A stretch of 64,000 nucleotides of DNA, taken from Apoderus coryli. Taxonomy: Eukaryota > Arthropoda > Insecta > Coleoptera > Attelabidae. This document shows, in pieces, positions 24,001 to 36,699 of this stretch. The DNA lies in contig OU452198.1 of NCBI GenBank assembly GCA_911728435.2, forward strand, positions 6,978,001-7,042,000. Reading direction: 5' to 3'. The notes beneath the pieces are model-generated. The model worked only from the letters and a program-made list of their open reading frames with translations. It made no database searches and was not told where the DNA came from. A program made the translations under genes and the position numbers. Position 1 is the stretch's first letter, and each line of letters opens with the position of its first letter.

Positions 24001-27000
24001 AACGCCTGACGAAGCCCAACATTTGTAATGAACGCGATAGAGAACGCTCGATGTGATGACTGAAGCTGAAGTTGGCCCACAAATAAACTTCCAGGTTCCT
24101 AACCATGGTCCTGAACTCCATGAAGTAATCATGAAAAAAAGGATTTCTAGAACGATTAAAATTGACACAAAAACAGATCGAGACGTTTAAATCCATTCAT
24201 CTCCCACGAATGAACCAACCGAGTGACATGCTTCTGCAAATCGTAGTAGTCGGTGACACCTCGGATCGTCCTATAATACTTGAGATCATAATTAATAAAT
24301 AGGTTGACCAATAATGGGTCCAAGTGGGATCCTTGGGGAACACCGGAAGTGACCTTCACCGGCCAGAATGAATCTCATTAAGTCGAACATTCAACAGCTT
24401 ATGAACGAAGGAGAAACCGGTGGTTTGACGCGATCAAAAGCCTTGGAGAAGTCAGTATATAATGTATGAACTTGATCATCGATCTCCAATGCCCGAGTCA
24501 AGAAGTGCGTGAACAAGAGAAGATTGAGCTCTGTAGATTTACCGGCTGAAAACCAAATTGCTCGTCTATAATAGGCCAAATCCTGGAGTCCCTACTACAT
24601 AAAAGACATTGAGTTGTTCCCAACGTGTACAACGTAGACTAACCAACATTCCACCGGAATTAAGGCATCTACCGTATGAACTTCAGCTTACACCAATGAA
24701 GTTGAAAAAATTGGCGCAACGTCAGTGTTACAGTGTCGAACTCAATATTTTTCACCCTAAGAAACAAAGAGAGCTAAGAGGACACTCTAAAAAACTAACT
24801 AGAAAAGAAAGTTTGAGGATTGGAAGAAATATTTTTTTTTAACAGAGTGCCGTATGTGTGTGTTAATTCACCGATGACGTATTCACTGTAGTACAGTGAA
24901 TTTAAGGATTAAGCGCTAGAGTTGTGCACTTTGTGAACTATCGTCGTCATCCAGGCATTAACCTATACCAATTGCAAGTTCTGGTCCGATAAATTTAGGC
25001 TTTTCTGCCAGAGAGTCGGCCATTTCATTCCTTTCTAAACTTGACCACTGTTCAAGCATCTGTACATTGTATTGAGTCCCCAGACTGCAATAGAAATTAA
25101 AGTGCAACAAAAAAAAATGCAATCATAGTTGCATCAAATCAAGTTTGTGACGTTGTTGTTTTGTTTTGTATTTTCCAGGAGATGGCGTTGATGCTAATAA
25201 TATGTTTCAAAGTCTTGATGTAAAACAAATTCAATTAGACTCATTAGGATATATTCATTGTGGCAGATTAGCTACCACTGGATTATTTTCGCTGTGTACC
25301 GTACATTATGATAATACATTAAAATTCTTCGCTACTAATTATAAAGACGTATGTACTTTGTTTTTTATACAGACAAGGTAGATATTGGAAAAACTAATTC
25401 CGAATGACCAACGAATAACATAAATAATTTGATTTTAATTAAGACAATTTGCTATCCACTATTGCTGGCGTGTGCGCTTCCATAGCCCAATTTGGATTTG
25501 TAATAGACCAGTAGCGACAGTTTTGTCTGTTGATCATACCATTCAGACAAATGTCGACTCGTCGGAAAAAAATTTTTTGCTAATGAAAAATGGATCATTC
25601 AAAATTTTCTGGATCATCAGATGATTTTTCAGTATTGTTATCCAGTGCTATTTCTTGAGCCGCTCTGAGGATTTTCTTCAACGGACAAGAGACGTTTAAT
25701 TGCCTATTCTGACAAGAGGTTGACAAACTTTAGGTAGATCTCGTACGTGTCCTACTGCTCTTAGTGTCAGGATATTAATGATTTCGCAAACCTCATTTTA
25801 AGTTCTAGTTCTATTACCACTTCCTATCATAATTAATATTTTATTTTGCTGAGCTTTCGCTTCGCTTATTTATCTTGTTTCATGTATTTTAATTTTTACG
25901 ACTGGCAAGGCAATCGATAGTTAATTTTACCTATTCTATCCAATTTTTCAAAGGTCTTCGAATCAATTCTTCACGAAAAAATATTTAATCAAATAAAAAA
26001 TCGAATTATAATTCCAATAACGGTCAGCGGCGACAAACCTCGTGGTTTTCCTGCAATCGGCAATTCCTGCTGAGTCTAGCCAAACAAGGTGATGTCATTT
26101 ACACAGATTATTGGAAGGCTTTTGACAAACTTAACTACTACATAATCATACGAAAAACCAGAGAGATCGGATTTAGTGAATCACTAATAATTCTCTTTGA
26201 CTCATATCTATCAATCAGATAGAAAACAATTTGTGGAGTATGGCGGCTTTAGGTCTTCTGCATTCCAAGTCTGCACCGGTGCTCCTCAGAGAAGCAAGCT
26301 TACTCTATTAATATATGCTATCTACATTAATGACGCCGTTCCGGGGATCACGAGCGAACCCTTTCGTAACCTTCCGATCTTCATGCTTTACAGAGTTATC
26401 TGGATGCTTTGCACAGTGCTGTGCAGAAAACAATTTACCACTACTCACTATATTTGAATTGAAAATAGCTTTAAATTTAACATAAAAATCCAGGGCCGTA
26501 TTGAAAAAAAATAAGTTCATGATGGTTTTTCAAAAACCAAACATTGTAACTCATAGCGTCCAAGATTCCAATGCTATCCCATTCTTATCTTGGGCACAGC
26601 GCATATCAAGTTCATTTTTCTAAAATTATTGAGGTTATACATTTTTGGTCGATTCCCGATCCAACCACGGATATCTACTTGAAAGATTTAATGTTGATTC
26701 TCTCGAACTCCGTGGCGTCTACAATTATCAACTATTTCTGTTTAAGCTTATAAATTCCCAGATAGACTGCCCTTGGCTCCTTTCCCAATTGAATTTTAAC
26801 GCTTTTCAATAACATTCCCGTAATCCATATCTGTTTCGAACTCCCCGGGGTTCATCACACTTATGAAGGTAACGCGCCGCTGACGAGGGCTTGCATACTG
26901 TGTAATTGCTGGTTCTTCAATAGGCATGTGCATTATTTTGTATTCATTTAAGTTCAACCTACAAGATAAACAAATAAATAAATTCGTAATAATTGACAAT

Positions 27001-30000
27001 AAAGTAAGAACCAAGTGATATATGCTACCGTTTCTTCTTAAATGATCCTTCTTCGAATTTATAAGGTGACTTTTAGTCCTCACGCTGTATAGTTTTTCCA
27101 ATTTCTATTGAATTTGAAAGTGTTCCTTATAACATCGTTCTATATTATTTTAGAGTACTGATCATTTGACTTTTTCGTATAAATTCGGATCATTTACCAA
27201 ATTGGAGGAGTTTATGGATTTTAGAGAGAAAATGAACAATAGCTTACACTATACAACAACTGTTGTAGACCGAATAATAATTAGTATAATGGATTGCTCA
27301 AACATTGAGGCACTATTTAACTTAGACATATCACCTAGAGATAACAAAATTGACTGGGATAATTTGAGGTTTGTGAGTACCACGCGTGGTTGGTTATAAA
27401 TAAGCAATGCATATACTTAGCGTATTATAATATTCCAGAGACAATAGAGATGCTAACGTCTACATGCATTGGGAGCCAGACTTGTTGTCGACATCGCTCG
27501 ATCAATGTCATGTATATAAAGACCTGTGTGTACATGATATGAATTTTTTGAAACTGCGCACAAGAATTTTATGGGCATTGAGTTCCACCATTGAAATTGT
27601 TAAGTCGCTGGACGGCACTAGGCAGAAATGTATTGAAAATCTACGTGACATATTGAAAGAGTGGAAGGAATTGAAAGATGATATTGTTAAAAATCATAGT
27701 AGTAAAACTATTAAAGAGGTATGGAGTTTAATTTCAGTTCGTAAACTTTAACTTACAAAATGACAAGATTGACGTTCTTTACATGCCTGATATGTCACTT
27801 GATGCTAGTTATCCATCTTTAAAGGTTGAACCAATATTGTCATTTAAAATAACCACAGTATATTATTTATATTTTGTTTTTAATATCAAACTAACCCAAA
27901 TACCTACCTACTTTATTCAAAAATTAGAAATATAAAAGTAAAAATAATAATTATAACATCCTAAACTAACCCAACTACCTAACTACTTTGTTCAAAAATT
28001 ATGAATAAAAAAAATAAAAGATTGCAAGAGCTGGGATCGAACCCACAGCCTTCCGGTTATAAATCCCGTACGCTATCCGATGGGCTACACTCTGTACACA
28101 TCTGGTATGCGAATTAGCACGAGCACATACTTTTCAACGGCTATCATTTGACAACGTTGGTTGAACTAAACGATTCATAATTAGCATCTCGTATCATCTC
28201 CGCTAAATGTCTAATGGAAATCGACAACGAAAGTTGTTTATAATCGACCCATTCGATTATAATAATTCGATAATTATGTGACAACGTTTATTAATACAAA
28301 AAATAATATGACGTGTGGTCGGCATATTTACTTTAATTTCAGAGATTATCATATAGAGAATGCGCGTAAATATAGCATTTTGCTGTTGGACATCAATCCA
28401 ATTAAGATGTTCAGGAGCAAATGGCAATCTTTGGACTAGTAGCTGGTCTGCAAGTTTTGATCAAGCAGCGAACTTTGTGAAGTTGATTTTTGGTCTGCAC
28501 TAATGTCGATTTCTTAAGGCAGCAAAAACAATAAACGTGGTTTAGCAGCGAGAGTTTTAAGTCTTGGACCACTGCCCGACGTTTGCTTATTGCTGCCAGT
28601 GTCCCTAAATCGGTGCTCAATTCTCCATATAGTTGCACGACTAAAATTTTGATAAGTTTGTCCGTCCGTTTTCTTAAATAATGCATAAATATGAAACAAA
28701 GGGAGACCAATGTTTCGGGATGGTTCTACCTTCGATGGAAAGGTTCTTGCAAGAATTTTGTCCAATCGTCTTCTCTCACTTTCGTAAGGGTGCTCAACAG
28801 GGGTACAGCCGACATGTTATTTAGTGCCAGTCAACAGAGACCAAAATCGTCCTCTATACATGGGTTTTATAGACCTTGGCAAGGCGTTCGACTCCGTTAA
28901 CTGTAAGGCTCTGTGGAGGATATGGAAGCTCAACGGATGTCCCAAGAAATTCATCCGGATACTTCGACTCCTTCACGATAATATGAAAGCAGCAGCGAAC
29001 CGGGATAACCCTTTCCAATAACAACTGGCGTAAAGCAGGGTTGTGTCGTGTTGCACAGACATTGTTTTCGATGTTTTTGGGAACGGTCATTCAACTTGTA
29101 AGGATGAACTGCCCGGGGGAAATGAGATCGTCTACAAATTTGATGGCGGCGGACTCTTCAACTTTCGTAGACTGCAAGCTGGGGCGAGAAAAGTACCATC
29201 AAAGATGTATTAGAAGAATTCTTTTAATTAAATGGCAGGACCGACGAACAAACATCAGCGTTCTGCAGGAAGCTGAAACAACTAGCATTGAGGAAGGTTT
29301 CCAATGATTATCAGGCACCAGCTGAGATTGAACATCCACATGCCAACGGAACGCCTTCCACAGAGAATCCTTTATTCACAGCTCGCAGATCGGCTCACGA
29401 AATCAAAAAGGGCAGCAATAGAGTTACAAGGATGTTCTTAGATGTGAAGAACAACTGGGAGCAGATCGCCAACGACCGACCGAGATGGAGGCGTACCATT
29501 TACGAGTGTCTTCAAGTTTTTGAAGAGCAGTGTCGACGACATGCGGATGCGAAGAGACAGCATCGAAAGGAGAGAGAACGCATCGATGGAGCAGCCCTCC
29601 TAGGACAGCCGGTAAATGGCAGTGATTGGGTGTGTTAGTTTTTGACAAGATTCGTGACTCTAGGACCGGTCTGTTTAGCCATCTTCGGGTTCACAACGGA
29701 AATCCCTGAGTTGGAGTAATTTATACTCGTTAGCGAGTATGAATAATGATGGTGACCTTCGATGTTGTATGTTACCTAAATAATAGAAATATAATATTGT
29801 TTTTCCTCAGCGTTATTCGGAAATCTGACTATTTTTGTATTCAAACGATTCGCCTTACGCTAGTCATAATATGGCATTTCCTTAATGATAAATAGACTGA
29901 CATAACTTCGAATCTTCCAGGATCTCATTGTCTACCCGTTACCTTCACGGTTACATGCAACCCTGGAAACGCCATATCTGACAGTGGTATCCACATTTTT

Positions 30001-32630
30001 GGAATTTTTTATTTGTTTAGCAACTGATAATACAAGTAGTGCAGAGAAGTGGGTAAAAGCTGTTGAGGAGGAGATTGATGGTTTGAAAATATTTCTGGAA
30101 AGGAAAACGTTACAACAATCTACAGATTTTCGGGAAAAACGGAAGTCGATGGAGTTTACTGTGAACACTGTAGAGGTTAGAATTTTACCGCAGTTATAAT
30201 TATTTAGACATCGGCAAAGGTAAACCTATTGCAATAAACGCTTACTAATTGTGTGTGTTACTAGGTAATTTACGAAGGACATTAAAATTTAACTCGAAAT
30301 TTTATTAGTGACATATAAAACTACAAGTAAACTATCTTATTTTAGACATAGTCTTCCAGTTGCTAACGAAGAACGCTGCTCCAAAAATCAGTTAAGCATG
30401 TACTGGTCAACTGCAGCGTTGTCTTGAAATCATTGCCCTTCTACTGCCTGTTTCAGTGGTAATCACATGGGGGGCCTAGGTGTTCAAGAGCGTCCCAGTG
30501 TAGTTGGGCGAGTTTAGCACGATTTAAGGTTGTATGTGGTAGCGTGATGTTCTGCAGAATCGGTTTCCTGCGTTTTTTGTTTACAATTAAAAGTTACGAA
30601 ACAGTGGATGCTCCTCATTTATAGAGTTTTTCTCTTAGAAGAAGGAAAACAAGTAAAATCTCTCTTTCTTTTAGCAAAATTGTTCTTCATCAGAGTCACA
30701 TACCCTGAGAAAAATTTTGTACAAAATGACATGCCATAAACACATAAACCAACGAAAAGATACTACTTCGCCAATAAATATAACGTTCCACGGTATCAAT
30801 TCGTGAAAACTAGGGATTACAATGATTAAGTGAAGTGAGGTGCGGTCTATTAAATTAGCACACCGTTACATCACTTCTCTCGGCCGTTCTGCTCCCTGGT
30901 TTTTCAGAAGTGACCTCCAGAGTGTTTGTCCTCGATCGAGAAAAATGAGGCACGGCCTACTAAATTAGTACAGTGTCACTTCTCAAGGTTGTTATTCCCC
31001 AGTTTACAAGAATTAACCCGAGATTAACGAGGTATAATTTAAATTTTTTATTAATAGGTCAAATTGTTCCGATATTATCACTCTTTCACCGTTTTTAAAT
31101 TTCTTCGCGATTTTTAGGAAGAAATAATTGCTCGGTACTATAAAGTGAAGCCCTAATTGTGTCTGCACAACACGAGTCTTTTTTTTCTCTGATTGCTTAT
31201 TTTAACTGTTCTATGATTCAAGCGTAGTATTCTGTAGTTATAGAAACATCTTTATCTCTATAATCAATCAATAGGACTCCTCCTGAGTTTCAAAAGACGG
31301 TCGCAATGACTTTTGCGGCTACCTTTATGACCTTAAACTTATTATAATATGGTGGTGTGCTCTTGTATGTCATTGCATGGAGTCATGCTTGAACTCAGGT
31401 TCATAATGATGAACCCAAGTTTCGACTCCAGTAACAATCCGGAGCAGCACACCATACTATCTATCACTACAGAGGTCTTGTTGTTTTTGCGGTGACCTTT
31501 GTCAGGCCAAGATAGTCATGCATAATTTTAAAAATTACTGTATCTGATATAGTTGATCATGTTCCAGTATAATTTGTTAGATTTTTCCAGCAAATGCGGG
31601 ATTGGACACCTCAATAGCCGGTTTCGGACGAAGCTCGTCTTCCCTAACAACCTTAAAAAGTCCATGCCAGTTGTAATTCATTGTTTTTTCAATATGGTTT
31701 GAACAGACTTACTTTATTTAATAAGAAACTTTATAACGGCGCGCTGTTCGATTTTCTATGTCTTTACTTTTCTTCCTGATTGAGTTGAGTTGCTTGATCG
31801 AGGATAGTTCAAAGATTAATGACCCAAATCAGACAAAACTTGATATTTATACTAATGACGAGTCATACAACATGCCACGACTATAACCACTCCGCGGGAT
31901 TGCAAACGCTCCCTCGTAGATGTGTTACAGTGAATAATCTTAATTTAAACTTTTTTTTTTCCAGAATATGCTTTTTGCTAAAGCTTACAGTATAGAAAAC
32001 TGTTAGGAGAAAAGTCTGTCGAAACTCTCACAATGTCCCTCTGACCCTCGAATAACCCAGAAATCTCTCAAGTCGGGAGATATGCCTGGAGTTTACGTCA
32101 CTCAGGAGGTATTCAATCGGTCTGTGATTCCAAGGGCAAAATTTCGGGATAAATTTAAATGTCCCTCGTATTATAAACTGTAGATAACATGCTATTTACA
32201 TTGTGAAAGGTTTTCATTGAGATGCAAAGTTAGATTTACTTGGACTTTCGTAAACATCAGTAGAAATTTCTTTAACAGTGATATTTTTTAGGTGATATGT
32301 GTTTGTTCTGTGATATGCCTTATGTGCAACGAATTAACCAAATCTCATCACACGAGAAAAGGTAAAAAGAAACCGGAAAATCAGCGTTTCAAAGATTTCG
32401 TATCAACAATTGTGACAAAATTGAAAAGTGACATTACCAGTATGAGTGATATCATAGACACGTGGATCAATAAATGTGAGGTTAGAGATTTAGTCAGTAT
32501 GATTGAAACCTTGAATTTGCAAGTGAATAGCGACTGCTTGCACCGAAATATTATGAATAGTTACGCGGTAGCTAATAAAGAAATTCAAACCGTCTTAAAG
32601 TGTAAAATTAAGTCATTGAGTAGTTTATAA
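18045..32630 (+). CDS. NAA25: N-alpha-acetyltransferase 25, NatB auxiliary subunit (psidin)
   Basis: Exons 18045-18108, 18162-18386, 18449-18658, 18831-18928, 18988-19172, 19628-19809, 21503-21762, 21914-22253, 25179-25348, 27154-27368, 27439-27718, 29921-30175, 32292-32630; every junction is GT-AG and in phase, giving 940 residues (human protein 972). The protein is the TPR scaffold that ties the NAA20 catalytic subunit to the ribosome for acetylation of N-terminal Met-Asp/Glu/Asn/Gln. Conserved blocks: RRLRPIYDWLDSGNNKKALQ near the start, LFMSYVRISDFK...KNPYY, FRKFGHKPCCVSDLK, LHYQHG, then WDNLRDNRDANV and PLPSRLHATLE. A basic KGKKKPENQ segment comes near the C-terminus, as in the vertebrate K-rich loop. 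Introns hold many transposon relics, yet the reading frame is intact. Confidence 0.96.
22370..24850. mobile_element. Nest of degenerate LINE fragments in NAA25 intron
   Basis: On the minus strand at 23918-24600: HTLYTDFSKAFDRV, then VTSGVPQGSHLDPLLVNLF and later VRNLEVYLWANFSFSHHIERSL, i.e. RT blocks 3 to 5 split by frameshifts. On the plus strand, SMLYADYTKIYYIPF at about 23670 (a YADD-like site) and ERV-type C-terminal text QRVQRRLTNIPPELRHLPYE at 24620-24700. Two partly similar stretches at about 22470-22560 and 23150-23230 (ttattatcctc-aggcaca-gc) look like copies of one repeat. Fragments in both orientations mean at least two insertions. Confidence 0.65.
26080..26460 (+). mobile_element. 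LINE RT fragment
   Basis: The plus strand encodes GDVIYTDYWKAFDKLNY, FDSYLS and, after a frameshift, CTGAPQRSKLTLLIYAIYIN, the RT region around blocks 3-4. It has in-frame stops and no open continuation. It lies in the NAA25 intron 25349-27153; other parts of that intron show no gene. Confidence 0.65.
28020..28095 (-). tRNA. tRNA-like sequence (pseudogene or tRNA-derived SINE head)
   Basis: The minus strand has an A-box-like tagcccatcgg and a consensus B box ggttcgatccc at normal tRNA spacing. The anticodon stem pairs only about three bases, the T-stem has a mismatch and the acceptor arm pairs imperfectly, so a working tRNA is unlikely. A sequence (acctaactactttgttcaaa and a variant) is repeated twice just beyond its 3' side at 27890-28010, as SINE or insertion flanks might be. 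Confidence 0.4.
28510..28765 (-). mobile_element. Possible transposase N-terminal (helix-turn-helix) fragment
   Basis: The minus frame reads FHIYALFKKTDGQTYQNFSR followed by ATIWRIEHRFRDTGSNKQTS and then GSGPRLKTLAAKPRL. The pattern SRAT-W-I--RFR-TGS followed by a GSGP/GRPR-like turn is typical of the DNA-binding half of IS630/Tc1/mariner transposases. No catalytic part is attached. It lies in the NAA25 intron 27719-29920. Confidence 0.4.
28820..29720 (+). mobile_element. LINE 3' half (RT block to C-terminal zinc-finger-like tail), degenerate
   Basis: At 28855-29020: MGFIDLGKAFDSVN and NGCPKKFIRILRLLHDNMKA. At about 29130-29180 (frame-shifted): FDGGGLFNFRRLQA. At 29400-29640: NNWEQIANDRPRWRRTIYEC and EEQCRRHADAKRQHRKERER, then DSRTGLFSHLRVHNG near 29660, the C-terminal motif usual in one LINE group. 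Frameshifts separate the blocks, so it is dead. It is the same family as the minus-strand piece at 10.8-11.0 kb. Confidence 0.8.
31180..31700 (-). mobile_element. mariner-family transposase relic
   Basis: The minus strand reads VTGVETWVHHYEPEFKHDSM followed, after a shift, by FKVIKVAAKVIATVF and SGGVLLIDYR, matching the mariner order GDETWVHHY...KVMATVFWD..GV.L.DYL. The first catalytic Asp region is GVETW (the D of GDETW is altered). Stops interrupt the frame. It lies in the last NAA25 intron; the rest of that intron (30176-32291) shows no host gene. Confidence 0.75.
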
Positions 32631-32687
32631 AATGATTTGATTGATACGGTTTTAACTATTATTAAGTTTTGTTGTAAATAATGACAA

Positions 32688-32693
32688 ATTAAA
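32688..32693 (+). terminator. Probable NAA25 poly(A) signal (ATTAAA)
   Basis: ATTAAA lies 58 bp after the NAA25 stop codon and is followed at about 15 bp by the T/G-rich tttttgtttgttt. It is a common variant of the hexamer; position supports it. Confidence 0.5.
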
Positions 32694-33415
32694 TACACCT
32701 TTTTGTTTGTTTAATAGCGTATGGTTTCATTTTCATTAATCGTAGGTCTAGATTGTGTGGGGCAGAAACTTTACAATCTTAAGATCTGGTCTAGTACTTA
32801 GGTCGACGGGGTCAATTCGGCTTTTCAATAAGCTTGTATTTCCGGTTATACCGGTAGTTGGTGTCAACTTCCTTATTTTAAATACGACCCTATATAAATT
32901 GTATTTTTTTTGATTCAGCTTGTAATTCTAAAGATAGTTCATGTATAATATGTTATACCTATGTCCAGCCGTTTTCAAAATATTTGATATTGCATGTCAA
33001 AAATGACGTTTGCAAATTAAAGAATATTATGACAATTGTAGATACTAATTAGTAATGTATCACACGCAGTGTTGCCATAGTCAGTTTTGTTTTTGAGTAC
33101 GCGGTTGTGTCAAAAACGAGCGAGTTTTTATTTAAAAGAGCGAGATTTTCATTTCCATAATATATCATTAAATTACTACACAATTTATGACGGAATAGAA
33201 AGAAACAAACTTTGAGCTAAGTTTACAATTTTTGGGTTTTGCATTATCCTGTATAAGCAACAAAGTTCCTAAAAACTAAACTAGGACGGCCAATTTGATA
33301 CCTATTTGAGGTTTATTTCCACAAGAGTCCATAACCGCGTATCAACAACGTAATGCACAGAATCCTGACTGATTCTGACGGTTATGGGCCACAGATTTTG
33401 AAGTATTGTGTTATA

Positions 33416-33813
33416 TAATGATAAGTAAAACTTCGTCTGCTCCATAAACAATTCTTTTATTTTATTAATATTGCGTCATAAACCATACATGTTTCGAGAC
33501 ACATTGTTCTCATCATCAGTGGTCATTGAAAAAGGGGGGGATTTAATACAGAAATTAATATAATATACTTGTTCGAATCTGGAATACAATAATTATAATA
33601 TCATTATAGGTTTTATCAGTTTTGATTTTATTATTATTATTGTATTCCAGATTCTAACAAATATATTATATTAATTTCTGTATTAAATCCCCCGCTTTTT
33701 CAATGACCACTGATGGTGAGAACAATGTGTCTCGAAACATGTATGGTTTATGACGCAATATTAATAAAATAAAAGAATTGTTTATGGAGCAGACGAAGTT
33801 TTACTTATCATTA
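33416..33813. mobile_element. 398-bp near-perfect palindromic element
   Basis: The left arm (33416 to about 33593) and right arm (about 33636-33813) are inverted copies with few differences: taatgataagtaaaacttcg on the left, cgaagttttacttatcatta on the right. About 40 bp of AT-rich loop separates them. The 13-mer tattgtgttatat lies just outside the left arm (33404-33416) and again at 33848-33860, a possible target-site duplication. Both arms carry a hammerhead-like motif. Confidence 0.8.
33481..33524 (-). ncRNA. Hammerhead-like motif, left palindrome arm
   Basis: Read on the minus strand: stem I GACCA (33524-33520) pairs with UGGUU (33485-33481); core CUGAUGA (33519-33513); stem II GAGA/UCUC with one unpaired U; GAAAC (33495-33491); minimal stem III ACA/UGU; and cleavage triplet GUA. 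Very short stem III is typical of Penelope-type hammerheads that act as dimers. The mirror copy in the right arm (33705-33748, + strand) has CUGAUGG, losing the conserved A9. Confidence 0.45.
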
Positions 33814-36699
33814 CATGATAAACTCCACGCATAATGGACAATTTCTATATTGTGTTATATTTGCGCTTATAATGTCCGGTCAATGTCATAGCGCTTGCTT
33901 GGAAAGACGGAAGATATTTAAATAACTTCATAATGTTGTAATAATTTATTGTAACAAATCTAAATTATAACCATAGACAAGATTAAACAGCTGATTGGAC
34001 CGATTTGACTACCGACTAGTAGTAAACTATTTCGTAAAATGTAGGTACCGTCATTGACCAACTAGGCAACCATATTAACGTAAGATCCTACGAAAAGTGT
34101 CTGCGCCATCTATACCGTAATAGCCCAATTTTAAGTAAGAAACGACATAGATCAACCAATTGTCGATTGACTGGAAACTAAAAATCCCGCAAGCAAAGAT
34201 TATTAATCTTTGCCGCAAGTATGGAGTCGGGCACATAAACATAAAAACATGCTGGATTTGCATAAGAGGAGCGACAGAACGAAATCACACAAAATAGAGG
34301 GAGACCACTACCAAGCGAGCGAGCTGTAGCAACGCGGATCACACTCTGTCACAGTCTTCATAAATAATAAACGCATTTAGATAGTCTTCGTTAGTGTAAT
34401 TTATACGCTCCGCTACTAATTAGCATCTAAAATTGTCATAATTGTTGATTATTTTTGACAAGTGTAATATTGATTTGCTTTCTAAAGCCGTCATGGCCAA
34501 CTAAAATCAATTCAATTTTCACTATTGTAATAGAAAAAGTTCTCAATATTTGGAAAAATGTAAATTTTTGGAATTGACAGAGAAATAATTGATATAGGAT
34601 GGTATTTAAAAATAAAGAAGTTGACATGAGTGTCCTTAATTGAATTTTATAACATATCAAATATTGTTAGAATTTTCTGGAGAAAAAAAATTATACAGGG
34701 TTCCATAAGAAAAACATTCAATTACGTTTATCTACAACACAATTGACCCTGTATACCTTTTTGTTACGTCTAAAACCGGGCAACTTAAATCCAAAAGTAA
34801 CCTGTACGAACGTTTTCCTTAAAATTTTATCGGATTTATGCCTGACTTAGTCTTCAAAAAAGGCACCGATCGTAGCAAATATTTGCCGAAAAAGGTATGG
34901 ATTTAAATCTGTTGTGTGAGCAAACCAAGACTCCAGAATACAAAACATTAAAGCTTACCAAACTATTGGTTGTAATAGTTGAATACCTTACCCTAGGTAA
35001 GTATACTATGACGACAATAAAATAATAAAATGAAAGATTTTCAATACAGCAGACAATGGATAATCAAATATTAGACATCGTAAATGCGGTACGTACTTTT
35101 ATTGCTCTCAATATTTGTGCTACCTTATTTCTTAAGAAACCTACCTGTTAATCCCTTAAGTAGGTACTTTATGGTTGAATTTCTTTAGACAGGATTTTTA
35201 AAACCAATTTAGTATGAGTTCAGAGTGTTTAGAGTTAGCTGTGTTTAAAGACTCAAGTGTTGTTTTTTTTCGAGAAACTTGTTTAAGTGGTCTCCTTTGT
35301 TTAGTAGTAAAATAGCGAAAACTGATTGCGGTGAAATTACAATGTGCTAAAAGTAAAATATCAAGATATGTTATTGAAATTTAGTATGTTATACAGTACA
35401 TAAACATTTCAATGTCATTATCGAATAACATTATAGGTACCTATGTATCCGGGCCTCTATTCAAATAAAAATATAAAAAAAAATTATATAATAATAGTTC
35501 CATTAAAAGTTAACAATTTGTTTCTGTCTAATTTTTGCTAATAATCGTTTACGCTTTATCTCTAATTACATGACTATTTAGTTACAATAGTGCCAAATAA
35601 AAATAACGTATTTATAAAGTAAGTTTTGAATGTCAGTTTGATTTTTGGTAACAATATTATAATTTTGAGTTTAGTGATTTGTGTTCAATTTTAATTTTCA
35701 TCGTGTGTTAATTTGGTAAGTAAATATTTTCATTTTTTTGTCGTTTTATGGAGTACCTATATGGATTAACGGAAGTTATTCCGAGAGTCAGAGACATAGT
35801 ATTGGTCTTGCACACATGGTTTTGGTCTTGCTTGAACCAGTCTTGGTCTTGCTGCAAGACTCTTGCGAGTCTAGCATTTTTGAATATTTCTTTTGCTACT
35901 ATCTTGCCCCGGATGGATGATTTTTGATGGATCAAAACGTTTCTAGATAAAAAAAATGCAATTTTGTACATCTACTAATATTTATTGCTTAATAACATAA
36001 AGCAAAACTATTTTAAAAACTATAGTCATGAGCGTATCAAACTGGGAAATAATGCTCAATCTTTCTTGTGACTGTGATAATGCACATTTGACACCGTATC
36101 ACAAACAAAATCGTTTGTTATTAAACAATTCTTCAGGGGCAAAATTTCAATGCAAGTTATGAAACATTTGCGGACCCACGTTTATTAGACCTTTTCTTCC
36201 TAAAATTGATGTTCTATCGCCTGTATCAATTTGTCATAATTAAAGAAGGGCATGAAGCTAAACATTTTTACATAAATAATTGTTAGAATAGAAATTCCTA
36301 ATTCTATACATAATTTTTAAATTTAGAACCAAAACACAACACCATAATAAAAGATGGTAAACAGACCCTTGTTATTGCAGGTATTTAAAGCCTGTGCTCC
36401 TAATTTTGGACAATGTTCCTATATAGTTAGAAAACCTCTAGGAAAAACGATGTGAATTCTTTATAATATTTTGCTGTAATTGAAGAAAATAAAACAAACA
36501 TTGGAAATAATAATACTTTTATTTATGTATGGATGAAAGCACCGACTAACTAGCTGAACCCGCACACCGAAAGGGGAAATATTATATTAAAAGTTAAAAC
36601 ACATAAAATAATTAATACTTTATGTTACTCGATGCCAGAACATAAAACCGCACGAATTCATGTCCGACATTAATGTGATCAGCTTTATATTTGTGTCCA

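Noticed and set aside
28342..28430. Apparent exon after a good acceptor (DYHIENARKYSILLLDINPIK) in NAA25
   Set aside because: It fits only a phase not offered by the preceding donor and hits stops at 28428; exon 27439-27718 joins 29921 in phase 0 and the joint matches human NAA25 without a gap.
35708..35971. 87-codon minus frame with KEIFKNARLARVLQQDQDWF
   Set aside because: Built from a short repeated word (ttggtcttgc) and without splice signals or a recognisable family; not supported as a gene.
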